NCBI RefSeq assembly: GCF_007833795.1
Contig: NZ_CP032702.1
Location: 558,001 to 622,000, forward strand
From: Candidatus Pantoea soli
GTDB lineage: Bacteria; Pseudomonadota; Gammaproteobacteria; Enterobacterales; Enterobacteriaceae
DNA length: 64,000 bases
Reading direction: 5' to 3'
Made by a program: the position numbers and the translations under genes. Shown one piece after another: positions 36,084 to 45,013 of this stretch. The notes below the pieces were generated by a model. That model was given only the letters and a program-made list of their open reading frames with translations, was not told the origin of the DNA and did not search any database. Positions within the stretch are counted from its first letter, which is position 1. Each line of letters begins with the position of its first letter.

Positions 36084-38054
36084 ATGTTCTCACGTATTAC
36101 CGCACAGCTGCCGGCGGACGGCCTGCTGTTCCACACGCTGAAGGGCACCGAGGCGCTGTCGCAGCCGTTTGAGCTGGAGGCCGGGCTGCTCTCCACCGAC
36201 GCGCGCATCGACCGCCACGCCCTGCTGGGCCAGCCGGTGACGTTCACGCTGCCGACCGACGGCCTGATGAGCGCGCTGAGCCCGCGCTACCTCAACGGCA
36301 AAATCACCCGGGTGGCGGTGCGCAGCGAGGAGCTGAACGGCACGCGCTACGCGTGCTATGAGCTGACGGTGGAGCCGGACCTGTGGCCGATGAAGCGGGA
36401 CCGCAACCTGCGCATCTTCCAGAGCCAGACGGTGCCGCAGATAGTGCAGACGCTGCTGAAGGAGTACGGGGTGAACGTGGAGTCGCGGCTGGCGGGCAGC
36501 TATCGGGTGTGGGAGTACTGCGTGCAGTATCAGGAGAGCAGCCTGGACTTTATCAGCCGGCTGATGGAGCTGGAGGGGATGTACTACTTCTTCCGGCACG
36601 AGGCGGAGCGTCACGTGATGGTGCTGTGCGACGGGCCGGACCAGCACCAGGCGTTTCCGGGGTATGAGACGATACCGTACCACGTGACGGCGTCGGGCGG
36701 CGTGGTGGCGGAGGAGGGCATCAGCCAGTGGTCGCTGGCGGAGAGCGTGACGCCGGGCATCTACAGCACCGACGACTACGACTTCCGCAAGCCGAACGCG
36801 TGGATGCTGCAGGCGCGGCAGAACCCGGCGTCGCCGGTGCCGGGCGCGGTGGACGTGTACGACTGGCCGGGCCATTTTGTCGAGCACAGCCACGGCGAGT
36901 CCTACGCGCGCATCCGTCAGGAGGTGTGGCAGGCGGAGCACCACCGCGTCAGCGGGTCGGGCACGGCAACGGGCATCGCGCCGGGCTTCACCTTCTCCAT
37001 CCTCAACGCGCCGCACTTCAGCGACAACGGCGAATATCTGGTGACCTCGGCCACCTATGATTTTGCCGAAAACAGCTACGCCAGCGGCGACGGCGGCGAC
37101 AGCCGGCACAACATCGACTTCACGGTGCTGCCGTCGTCGGTGACCTGGCGCACGCCGCCGGAGACGCCGTGGCCGAAGACGCACGGGCCGCAGACGGCGA
37201 AGGTGGTGGGGCCGAAGGGCGAGTCAATCTGGACGGACCGCTACGGGCGGGTGAAGGTGAAGTTCCACTGGGACCGCCTGGCGAAGGGCGACGACACGAG
37301 CTCGTGCTGGGTGCGGGTGTCGAGCGCGTGGGCGGGCCAGGGGTTCGGCGGGGTGCAGATCCCGCGGGTAAACGACGAGGTGGTGGTGGACTTCATCAAC
37401 GGCGACCCGGACCGTCCGCTGATCATCGGTCGCGTGTACAACGAGGCGAGCATGCCGCCGTGGGCGCTGCCGGCGGCGGCGACGCAGATGGGGTTTTTGA
37501 GCCGTAGTAAAGATGGACACAAAGATAATGCCAATGCTCTCAGGTTTGAGGATAAAGCAGGGCACGAACAGATCTGGATTCATGCTGAAAAAAATATGGA
37601 TACAGAGATTGAATGTAATGAGACACATAACGTCGGCGTTGACCGTAAAAAAACAATTGGACAGGATGAGAATGTCACGGTTAAGCGTAACCGGGATGCA
37701 AATATAGGCGTAAATTCAACCAGTAATACAGGAAATCAGCACAAAATAAACGTCGGTAAAAATCAGACTGTGCTAACCATGGACAAAGAGGGGAACGCTC
37801 TGCTGGAAGCCACAGCCTCTATTAAATTCAAAGTCAATGATAATTATATTCTCATTACACCCTTTGGTATAGAAATCATCGTCTCTGAAGGGGGACTTAA
37901 AGCAGAAAGTATTACTGAAGCCTCCTTTAAAGGCACGGAAATTACTAAGCTGGGAGGAGGAATAAATTCCGAACTTAAAGCGAATGACACGGTAACTATT
38001 ACTGGAACTAACCTGACGGATATTAAAGGTGCTGTGGTTAAAGTTAATAGCTGA
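36084..38054 (+). CDS. vgrG: VgrG spike protein (TssI), copy 1
   Basis: This 656-residue VgrG forms the trimeric needle at the tip of the Hcp tube. The gp27/gp5-like core (about 1-470) includes the OB-fold region WVRVSSAWAGQGFG and DRPLIIGRVYN. At about residue 474 the near-identical core stops and a specific AT-rich tail follows, with beta-helix repeats (NETHNVGVDRKKTIGQ, NVTVKRNRDANIGV). There is no extra enzymatic domain. The tail probably selects the PAAR protein encoded next. The core uses almost only G/C-ending codons. Confidence 0.95.
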   Translation: MFSRITAQLPADGLLFHTLKGTEALSQPFELEAGLLSTDARIDRHALLGQPVTFTLPTDGLMSALSPRYLNGKITRVAVRSEELNGTRYACYELTVEPDLWPMKRDRNLRIFQSQTVPQIVQTLLKEYGVNVESRLAGSYRVWEYCVQYQESSLDFISRLMELEGMYYFFRHEAERHVMVLCDGPDQHQAFPGYETIPYHVTASGGVVAEEGISQWSLAESVTPGIYSTDDYDFRKPNAWMLQARQNPASPVPGAVDVYDWPGHFVEHSHGESYARIRQEVWQAEHHRVSGSGTATGIAPGFTFSILNAPHFSDNGEYLVTSATYDFAENSYASGDGGDSRHNIDFTVLPSSVTWRTPPETPWPKTHGPQTAKVVGPKGESIWTDRYGRVKVKFHWDRLAKGDDTSSCWVRVSSAWAGQGFGGVQIPRVNDEVVVDFINGDPDRPLIIGRVYNEASMPPWALPAAATQMGFLSRSKDGHKDNANALRFEDKAGHEQIWIHAEKNMDTEIECNETHNVGVDRKKTIGQDENVTVKRNRDANIGVNSTSNTGNQHKINVGKNQTVLTMDKEGNALLEATASIKFKVNDNYILITPFGIEIIVSEGGLKAESITEASFKGTEITKLGGGINSELKANDTVTITGTNLTDIKGAVVKVNS

Positions 38055-38077
38055 GTTTTTATACAGGAAAAATAATC

Positions 38078-39142
38078 ATGGGGCAGCCTGCCGCCAGAGC
38101 GATCATAGATATCAGCGCACATACTGGTCCAATACAATCAGGGAGTCCTGATGTAATAATCGGGGGGTTTCCGGCAGCACGAAAAGGCGACACTTTATCC
38201 TGTTCCGATCATGGCAACGGATTGATTATCGGTGGTTCTGGCACCGTTTTAGTCAACGGTATACCGCTTGCACGCAAAGGGGATAAAACGCATTGTAATG
38301 CCGGTGGTACACCTCCGCCAGCAGATTCTAAACCTGCTGGGCCACATTACTGGGGCGGTTCATTAGCAAAAAAGGCCGGTGAAGATGGTATGCTTCATGG
38401 TGAAATTTATGATGCCCGCGTACTTGGTGCTTACGCCAGCCTGGAAGATAAAAACCTCAATGGAGATTTTGATACGGCATCGGCTGGTTTTGCGTTATCC
38501 GACATTACCCTGGGTAACCTTAAAAGCCAGGATCTCTTACGCGGAGAAATGCGTACTAAAGTCGCTGTTGCCAATGCCACTGGTTCTTTATACGGAGGTG
38601 GTAACGATATTTATGGTCTAAATACGAATGCGACCGCGACAGGCATACAGTATGGAGGCTCGGCTGCTGCAGGGAAAGAAGGAACATTATATGGAGGAGT
38701 AGCTGGTGATGTCACTATTGGCAGTGCAGAGGCCAAAGCCGTTGGTGAAATATACAGTGGCAACAAAGGCCGATACGGATTTACGCTTGAGGGTGGAGCC
38801 GAAGCAAAGGGTGTAAAAGGTGAAGTTTCAGGAAACATTGATATCTTAGGCATAGTCTCTGGCGAGGCTAAAGCAGATGCTAGCTTAGGTTCTGTGGGAT
38901 TATCTGGTGGAGGAAGTTTTTTCTGGGATACTACAGACTCTTCAGCGAATTTAAGGGTTGCAGGTGGGGCCGCAGCGCTGATTGGTCTTAAAGGTGATGC
39001 AAGTTTGAAAGTGGCCTTTAAACCCATTCTGGACTTCTTTGACTCTCTGTATGGTGATGATGAAACTGTTAAAACACCTAAACAGCCACGCGGCGATGGG
39101 ACAATCAAAACTGGTTGTGTTACTGTTTTGATCGGCGATTAA
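38078..39142 (+). CDS. PAAR protein with Gly/Ala-rich C-terminal domain, putative effector
   Basis: A 354-residue protein. Residues 1-90 are a PAAR domain, the spike tip (SGSPDVIIGGFPAARKGD, VLVNGIPLARKGD) with conserved Cys/His. Residues about 105-330 are rich in Gly and Ala with repeated short strand-like units (SLYGGGND, GTLYGGVAGD, GEIYSGNKG). This domain has no family I recognise. The next gene encodes a multi-pass membrane protein, which suggests immunity against a membrane-acting toxin. No prePAAR motif and no N-terminal membrane segment are seen, so an Eag chaperone is not expected. Confidence 0.8.
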   Translation: MGQPAARAIIDISAHTGPIQSGSPDVIIGGFPAARKGDTLSCSDHGNGLIIGGSGTVLVNGIPLARKGDKTHCNAGGTPPPADSKPAGPHYWGGSLAKKAGEDGMLHGEIYDARVLGAYASLEDKNLNGDFDTASAGFALSDITLGNLKSQDLLRGEMRTKVAVANATGSLYGGGNDIYGLNTNATATGIQYGGSAAAGKEGTLYGGVAGDVTIGSAEAKAVGEIYSGNKGRYGFTLEGGAEAKGVKGEVSGNIDILGIVSGEAKADASLGSVGLSGGGSFFWDTTDSSANLRVAGGAAALIGLKGDASLKVAFKPILDFFDSLYGDDETVKTPKQPRGDGTIKTGCVTVLIGD

Positions 39143-39163
39143 ATCACTGGAGATAATTGCAAA

Positions 39164-39610
39164 ATGAAATGGTTAGGTTTTATTGTTTTTATTATTATTA
39201 CTTTTATTTACATCTGGAATGGAAGGGATGTTTTCTCAAAAAAGGAGTGGATGTCTTTTTCGATGCGGTTTCTCGCCGTTCTGATTGGTGCTTTTATTTT
39301 AGTGATTATTCTTGTGGGTGCATCTAAATATCTGCATTTGATCGATAGGGAAAGTGCAAGAGCACTATCAGTGATTATACCTGCTTCTATTATGACGATG
39401 TTGATTTCGAAATTATTCGTTATTGCTCTCTTTGCTCTATTCAAAATTATAATGCGTTTCCATCATCGTTACAACACTTTTGAGAACTATTCAAAATTGT
39501 CATCGATTGGTGATTCCTATGGGACAATGCTAAGCTTAATCGTAAAAGCAGTCGCTTCGTTTGGATGCGTTATTATGTTTTATGGAATCTGGTTTGGCAG
39601 CACTGTCTGA
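39164..39610 (+). CDS. multi-pass membrane protein, probable immunity to the PAAR effector
   Basis: A 148-residue protein with four predicted membrane helices (about 3-20, 28-50, 65-90, 122-145). It sits directly behind the PAAR protein with a Shine-Dalgarno GGAG. An inner-membrane immunity protein fits a pore-forming or membrane-perturbing effector. The last ~23 codons have a decayed relative at 47847-47918, upstream of vgrG copy 3. Confidence 0.65.
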   Translation: MKWLGFIVFIIITFIYIWNGRDVFSKKEWMSFSMRFLAVLIGAFILVIILVGASKYLHLIDRESARALSVIIPASIMTMLISKLFVIALFALFKIIMRFHHRYNTFENYSKLSSIGDSYGTMLSLIVKAVASFGCVIMFYGIWFGSTV

Positions 39611-39624
39611 GTTAAAGAGGTTGT

Positions 39625-40698
39625 ATGAATACAGCAAACAATTATGTCTTTCCTGTAATGTCAAACTATAACGACGAGGAGGTTAAGGAAAATTACTGGA
39701 AGTGTCAGTACACTTCCACTGATAAGAGAATGCTTCACTATTGGGTGGTCCTGCCCCGGCGCGTCAAGCCTGCCGAGCTGAAGCCACAAAATATTGCTGA
39801 AGTTGGCCTGACTAACATTGGGCGCTATTCGACCAATGATAATCAGCCCTACATGGAAGTCTGGGCCGCTTATGAACGCTGTCAGTGGGAGATGAACCCT
39901 TCAGATTGGTTGTTCAATAAGCTGGAGTTAATGGGTGAAAAAGTAATAAATAAACGATTAATTGTTAATCCAATCGGAAATGGAATTTTTGCAGACGTAC
40001 TCACTCTTAAAACCCACTCTTCAGGTGACGAAGTTATTTCACGCTATACTGTTCACAAGGACTATAATCCTGAGGAAAGTGGTGGAAACTATTTTTTGAT
40101 AAAAGCCGCTTGTGCATCTCGCGATTATCCTTTACTGGCTAATGATATTCATTTTATTGCGGTTAACTGGGATTTAATGCATCGCAGTAATCTTGCCTTT
40201 GCTGAACTTCTTCAGAGTGTTAGTTTAAGTAGTAATAACAATAGTGGTTTTAAAATTCCCGAATCCTGGCAAGTAAAACCTCTCAATGAAACGCGCCTGG
40301 TAATTGAACATACGTTTAATGGGGTCAACACTGGCGTGATTAATCTCTGCTTCTATTCACAAGAGATGTTATTTACAGAACAGGATGTTTTTAGCGTTTC
40401 AACTAAGCGTTTTCACGATCATCAGCCTGCAGTTATGTTGACGACTGACACTCTGAAAACGATTCCGAACGAGTTTAATTCTTCTTTTGGAGAAACTATC
40501 GCTACCTGTGCGGGAGAGATTGTAAGCGCTAAGGAAAAGATGAACGCTTTTTATCAGTGCTATGTTTTTAGTGTGGGGCAATTATGGTGCTATGCAGAAT
40601 TAGTTGGCAGGCATCGAAATTACAAAAGCTATTGTTATGAAGCTAATAAGCGTTGCCTTGAGATTATCCTTTCCTCATTCCATCTTGAAAAAGTCTGA
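39625..40698 (+). CDS. uncharacterised T6SS-cargo protein, possible adaptor
   Basis: A 357-residue soluble protein without signal peptide. Two halves may each hold a DcrB/Eag-like alpha-beta fold, judged from patterns such as YFLIKAACASRDYPLLANDI (first half) and LVIEHTFNGVNTGVINLCFYS (second half), but I cannot assign a family with confidence. It sits between the membrane immunity gene and vgrG2. Degenerate copies of its N-terminal part occur at 47938-48186 (before vgrG3) and 58520-58639 (in the Rhs array), so the gene travels with T6SS modules. A chaperone/adaptor role is inferred. Confidence 0.55.
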   Translation: MNTANNYVFPVMSNYNDEEVKENYWKCQYTSTDKRMLHYWVVLPRRVKPAELKPQNIAEVGLTNIGRYSTNDNQPYMEVWAAYERCQWEMNPSDWLFNKLELMGEKVINKRLIVNPIGNGIFADVLTLKTHSSGDEVISRYTVHKDYNPEESGGNYFLIKAACASRDYPLLANDIHFIAVNWDLMHRSNLAFAELLQSVSLSSNNNSGFKIPESWQVKPLNETRLVIEHTFNGVNTGVINLCFYSQEMLFTEQDVFSVSTKRFHDHQPAVMLTTDTLKTIPNEFNSSFGETIATCAGEIVSAKEKMNAFYQCYVFSVGQLWCYAELVGRHRNYKSYCYEANKRCLEIILSSFHLEKV

Positions 40699-40951
40699 TC
40701 AGGAAAATAAAACTCATGTTGAAGTATGGGTTTCTTTTTGATGCTTAGAAATAAAAGAATTAACGAGATTATTATTGATTTGCTATTTCTTAAGGACGTT
40801 ACTTATCTTTTTAAACCAGAAAGGATTTGTTAAAACATTTCTATCCTCGCATCCATTATCTCTCATAAAAAAGTTATTTTAGTAAAAATTCTTAACTCTT
40901 CACTTTTACTGACACGCTTTATTGTCAGTTGTGCTCGTACGGAAAATCACT

Positions 40952-42892
40952 ATGTTCTCACGCATTACCGCACAGCTGCCGGCGGACGGCCTGCTGTTCC
41001 ACACGCTGAAGGGCACCGAGGCGCTGTCGCACCCGTTTGAGCTGGAGGCCGGGCTGCTCTCCACCGACGCGCGCATCGACCGCCACGCCCTGCTGGGCCA
41101 GCCGGTGACGTTCACGCTGCCGACCGACGGCCTGATGAGCGCGCTGAGCCCGCGCTACCTCAACGGCAAAATCACCCGGGTGGCGGTGCGCAGCGAGGAG
41201 CTGAACGGCACGCGCTACGCGTGCTATGAGCTGACGGTGGAGCCGGACCTGTGGCCGATGAAGCGGGACCGCAACCTGCGCATCTTCCAGAGCCAGACGG
41301 TGCCGCAGATAGTGCAGACGCTGCTGAAGGAGTACGGGGTGAACGTGGAGTCGCGGCTGGCGGGCAGCTATCGGGTGTGGGAGTACTGCGTGCAGTATCA
41401 GGAGAGCAGCCTGGACTTTATCAGCCGGCTGATGGAGCTGGAGGGGATGTACTACTTCTTCCGGCACGAGGCGGAGCGTCACGTGATGGTGCTGTGCGAC
41501 GGGCCGGACCAGCACCAGGCGTTTCCGGGGTATGAGACGATACCGTACCACGTGACGGCGTCGGGCGGCGTGGTGGCGGAGGAGGGCATCAGCCAGTGGT
41601 CGCTGGCGGAGAGCGTGACGCCGGGCATCTACAGCACCGACGACTACGACTTCCGCAAGCCGAACGCGTGGATGCTGCAGGCGCGGCAGAACCCGGCGTC
41701 GCCGGTGCCGGGCGCGGTGGACGTGTACGACTGGCCGGGCCATTTTGTCGAGCACAGCCACGGCGAGTCCTACGCGCGCATCCGTCAGGAGGTGTGGCAG
41801 GCGGAGCACCACCGCGTCAGCGGGTCGGGCACGGCAACGGGCATCGCGCCGGGCTTCACCTTCTCCATCCTCAACGCGCCGCACTTCAGCGACAACGGCG
41901 AATATCTGGTGACCTCGGCCACCTATGATTTTGCCGAAAACAGCTACGCCAGCGGCGACGGCGGGGAGAGCCGGCACAACATTGACTTCACGGTGCTGCC
42001 GTCGTCGGTGACCTGGCGCACGCCGCCGGAGACGCCGTGGCCGAAGACGCACGGGCCGCAGACGGCGAAGGTGGTGGGGCCGAAGGGGGAGTCCATCTGG
42101 ACCGACCGCTACGGGCGGGTGAAGGTGAAGTTTCACTGGGACCGTCTGGCCAAGGGTGACGACACCAGCTCCTGCTGGGTGCGCGTGTCGAGCGCCTGGG
42201 CGGGCCAGGGGTTCGGCGGGGTGCAGATCCCGCGGGTGAACGACGAGGTGGTGGTGGACTTCATCAACGGCGACCCGGACCGTCCGCTGATCATCGGTCG
42301 CGTGTACAACGAGGCGAGCATGCCGCCGTGGGCGCTGCCGGCGGCGGCGACGCAGATGGGGTTTTTGAGCCGGTCGAAGGACGGCACGGCGGAGACGGCG
42401 AACGCGCTGCGGTTTGAGGACAAGGCGGGCGAGGAGCAGGTGTGGCTGCAGGCACAGCGTAACCTGGATACACACGTCAAGAATGATGAAAGTCATAACG
42501 TCGTGAATAACCAGATTATCACCGTAGGTGCTAACCATGACACGCGTGTACAAGGCGATCATAGCATCGGCACCCAGGGGGATAGCAAAACACTGACGAA
42601 GGGCAATCGTACAGAAAGGGCTCTGGCCTCTTATATTATTGCTGCTGGCGACAGCGTACGAATTGAATGCGGTCTTAGCGCAATTGAATTAACTAAAGAG
42701 GGTGAGATTAATTTCATTGGTAAAAATTTCAATCTCACTGTAGATGGCAAAGGCCAAATTAACACTAAAAGCGGAAAGTTACACTTAAATCCAACGGATG
42801 GTTCTGCAGCTATCGTGGCACCCGGCAGCGGACATAAAGACGTCATTAAGAACGAAATTGATCAATATTTTTCTTCAGCTGAGGGTGATTAA
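40952..42892 (+). CDS. vgrG: VgrG spike protein (TssI), copy 2
   Basis: A 646-residue VgrG. I chose ATG 40952 (first residues MFSRITAQLPADG as in the other copies); an in-frame ATG at 40922 would add ten residues. The core is almost identical to copies 1 and 3, and its similarity to copy 3 extends further (to about residue 500). The tail (about 501-646) is unique, with NHDTRVQGDHSIGTQGDSKT-type beta-helix repeats. Next come an Eag chaperone and the ADP-ribosyltransferase effector it should carry. Confidence 0.95.
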   Translation: MFSRITAQLPADGLLFHTLKGTEALSHPFELEAGLLSTDARIDRHALLGQPVTFTLPTDGLMSALSPRYLNGKITRVAVRSEELNGTRYACYELTVEPDLWPMKRDRNLRIFQSQTVPQIVQTLLKEYGVNVESRLAGSYRVWEYCVQYQESSLDFISRLMELEGMYYFFRHEAERHVMVLCDGPDQHQAFPGYETIPYHVTASGGVVAEEGISQWSLAESVTPGIYSTDDYDFRKPNAWMLQARQNPASPVPGAVDVYDWPGHFVEHSHGESYARIRQEVWQAEHHRVSGSGTATGIAPGFTFSILNAPHFSDNGEYLVTSATYDFAENSYASGDGGESRHNIDFTVLPSSVTWRTPPETPWPKTHGPQTAKVVGPKGESIWTDRYGRVKVKFHWDRLAKGDDTSSCWVRVSSAWAGQGFGGVQIPRVNDEVVVDFINGDPDRPLIIGRVYNEASMPPWALPAAATQMGFLSRSKDGTAETANALRFEDKAGEEQVWLQAQRNLDTHVKNDESHNVVNNQIITVGANHDTRVQGDHSIGTQGDSKTLTKGNRTERALASYIIAAGDSVRIECGLSAIELTKEGEINFIGKNFNLTVDGKGQINTKSGKLHLNPTDGSAAIVAPGSGHKDVIKNEIDQYFSSAEGD

Positions 42893-42901
42893 GGGATAAG
42901 T

Positions 42902-43696
42902 ATGGCAATTTATACTCTACAGGAAGCATCCCTGGAATTACCAGATGTATTTAAAGATAGAACCATGAACCTGTTTACGTTGAGTGAAAATAACGCCAGC
43001 GAATTTACATTTGTAGTATCTCGGGCATCCGCCTTGCATGATGATACTGTGCAGAAAGTTGCTGCCCGGGTAATTCAGGAGATGAGCACTACCGTTCAGG
43101 CATTCAATAGCGTTACATCACAACTTATCGTGGTTGATGGTTTACCAGCAGTTGAAGCTTTTTATCATTTTGAGAATGGTGGTGTACAGATATGGCAAAA
43201 GCAAACCATTCTCCTGCTTGATGATGAGCCTGGCGGGAAGAAAATTGTCTGTTATATAGGGACTTGCCCTGGACATTTCAGTGAATATTATCAAAAGCAG
43301 TATCGGACAATTATAGATAGCATTAAGTTTAATTCACGGAATAGTGAGGTTAGGTCCGCTCCGGTTGCCTCTGACTCTTCCGATATATATTTCTCTCTCG
43401 ACAATGATACGAAAATACTCACCGCACATGAGGGCGTCAATGCACTTTATCAACACGTTGATTTAAAGAGGGCATTGAATGGTAGTTATTTATTCTATGA
43501 TAAAGCAGGAAATCCTCTCCATATCGCCGCGTTAAATAATGAAGAACCTCTCCGTTATGCGCTCTGGACTTCCGTGGGCAAAAATCTCTCATCTTTAACT
43601 CAAATGATCGGGATCGCCAAAGCGATTGAGGGACCAGAAGAATTGAGTGGTGAGAAGCAAATTCTTGCTTTTCTTCAGAGGCACAGGGATGAATAA
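42902..43696 (+). CDS. Eag-type chaperone (DUF1795/DcrB-like) for the PAAR effector
   Basis: A 264-residue protein whose first ~150 residues match the DUF1795 Eag family (YTLQEASLELPDVFKDRTMNLFTL, FTFVVSRASAL). Eag proteins shield the N-terminal membrane helices of prePAAR effectors and load them on VgrG. The extra C-terminal ~110 residues are not part of a minimal Eag protein and may help specificity. It starts 10 bp after vgrG2 and ends 4 bp before the effector, so the three are co-produced. Confidence 0.8.
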   Translation: MAIYTLQEASLELPDVFKDRTMNLFTLSENNASEFTFVVSRASALHDDTVQKVAARVIQEMSTTVQAFNSVTSQLIVVDGLPAVEAFYHFENGGVQIWQKQTILLLDDEPGGKKIVCYIGTCPGHFSEYYQKQYRTIIDSIKFNSRNSEVRSAPVASDSSDIYFSLDNDTKILTAHEGVNALYQHVDLKRALNGSYLFYDKAGNPLHIAALNNEEPLRYALWTSVGKNLSSLTQMIGIAKAIEGPEELSGEKQILAFLQRHRDE

Positions 43697-43699
43697 ATT

Positions 43700-45013
43700 A
43701 TGGCGGAATTCAATGCGGCCAGAGAGCTGGACGACATAGCGCATACAGCTTCTGAAGGATGGATGATAGCCGGTCTTATCGGCGGAGCGATACTTGGAGC
43801 TGCGGCAGTGGTTGTTACTGGCGGTGCGGCGTTGATCGCGGTATCCGCTGCGGCGGCGGGAGCTTGTGCAGCAGGTGGGATAGGCGAAGTACTGGGTAGC
43901 ATGTCCTGGGCGCCACGACACAACACCGGTAAGCTCATGTCTGGCTCTCCTGACGTTTTTATCAACAGCAGAGCAGCGATACGTGCCCATTTATCCAAAG
44001 GGACCTGTGATGAACACAGTGGTTCGCTGCAATTGGTCGCAGAAGGTTCAGACAAGGTCTTTATCAATAATTACCCAGCCGCACGCATCGGTGACCGTCT
44101 AACCTGTAGCGCCGGGATAGCCAGCGGATCTGCCAACGTTTTTATCGGCGGAGGGAAGTACCAGACCGATGACATTAATCCGGAAATTCCTGGCTGGGTT
44201 AACTGGATCATGATGGGAGTTGGAACGGCTGCCGTTGCAGTTTTAGCTTCGCCAGCCATAGCATTACTTGGATTAGCGGGCGGGATCGGCGGTGGCTATG
44301 GCGGCAGCTGCATTGGCGGCAGGCTCTTCGGTGAAGGATCGGATGGGCAAAAATGGTCTATGCTGGCAGGAAGCTTCATTGGCGGCGCTGCTGGCGGCAA
44401 AGGCGGGATGAAGTTTGATGGCTGGCGGGCTGTGAATTCAAAAATTACCGTTGAGAATTTTACAGAGCCTGGAATGACCTTAGCAGAAGCTGTAGGTAAA
44501 GATACTGCTGATGCTTGGATTGCTCAAGGTAAAGCAAACGCTCTCAAAAATGCCCCTAAATTGTTGAAAAAATTATCAGATGACCAAATTGGTGCTCTCT
44601 ATGGTTATACTACCAATGAAGGCTATTCGGTAATAAACCCAGCTTTACGTGGCGTAACTGAATTAACTCCAAACTTAGAGGCATTTGCTAACCATGCCAC
44701 CGCAGGCCTTCTAAAACTTCCAACATATGCTGGAGAAACCTCCAGAGGTATAGCTGAATTGCCTGCATCTGTGTTAAATCAAAACCAAATTGGGAATGTT
44801 GTCTCTGACCCGGCTTTCATGAGTACATCTGCTAAAGAGCCGTTTGCTGGGAATATCAACATCAACATCAAAGGAACCTCTGGAAAAGACATAAACTTTC
44901 TTTCACAATATCCTAATGAAGCTGAGGTTTTATATCCACCTGGCACTAAGTTTAAAGTCGTAAATCGTATAGATGTAGATGGGCAGGTTTTCTTGAATTA
45001 TGAGGAGTTATAA
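43700..45013 (+). CDS. prePAAR-PAAR ADP-ribosyltransferase effector (Tre1-like)
   Basis: A 437-residue effector. A prePAAR motif (AARELDDIAHT, about 6-16) precedes hydrophobic helices (about 20-60), then a PAAR domain (about 75-155), a second hydrophobic/Gly-rich region (about 165-230) and a C-terminal domain with the R-S-E ADP-ribosyltransferase signature: R349-G, S375-T-S377 and E407-A-E409 followed by LYPPGTKF. The architecture and the ADP-ribosylglycohydrolase encoded next match Tre1/Tri1 of Serratia proteamaculans, which modifies FtsZ and other proteins. The target here is unproven. The ART part is AT-richer than the PAAR part, suggesting tip exchange. Confidence 0.85.
   Translation: MAEFNAARELDDIAHTASEGWMIAGLIGGAILGAAAVVVTGGAALIAVSAAAAGACAAGGIGEVLGSMSWAPRHNTGKLMSGSPDVFINSRAAIRAHLSKGTCDEHSGSLQLVAEGSDKVFINNYPAARIGDRLTCSAGIASGSANVFIGGGKYQTDDINPEIPGWVNWIMMGVGTAAVAVLASPAIALLGLAGGIGGGYGGSCIGGRLFGEGSDGQKWSMLAGSFIGGAAGGKGGMKFDGWRAVNSKITVENFTEPGMTLAEAVGKDTADAWIAQGKANALKNAPKLLKKLSDDQIGALYGYTTNEGYSVINPALRGVTELTPNLEAFANHATAGLLKLPTYAGETSRGIAELPASVLNQNQIGNVVSDPAFMSTSAKEPFAGNININIKGTSGKDINFLSQYPNEAEVLYPPGTKFKVVNRIDVDGQVFLNYEEL

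Noticed and set aside
40958..42562. Long minus-strand frames opposite vgrG copies (534 aa here, 640 aa at 48272-50194, 364 aa at 36090-37184)
   Set aside because: They are antisense shadows of the VgrG core caused by its extreme G/C-ending codon use; they are Arg/His/Leu-rich, repeat in all three copies and lack RBS or family features.
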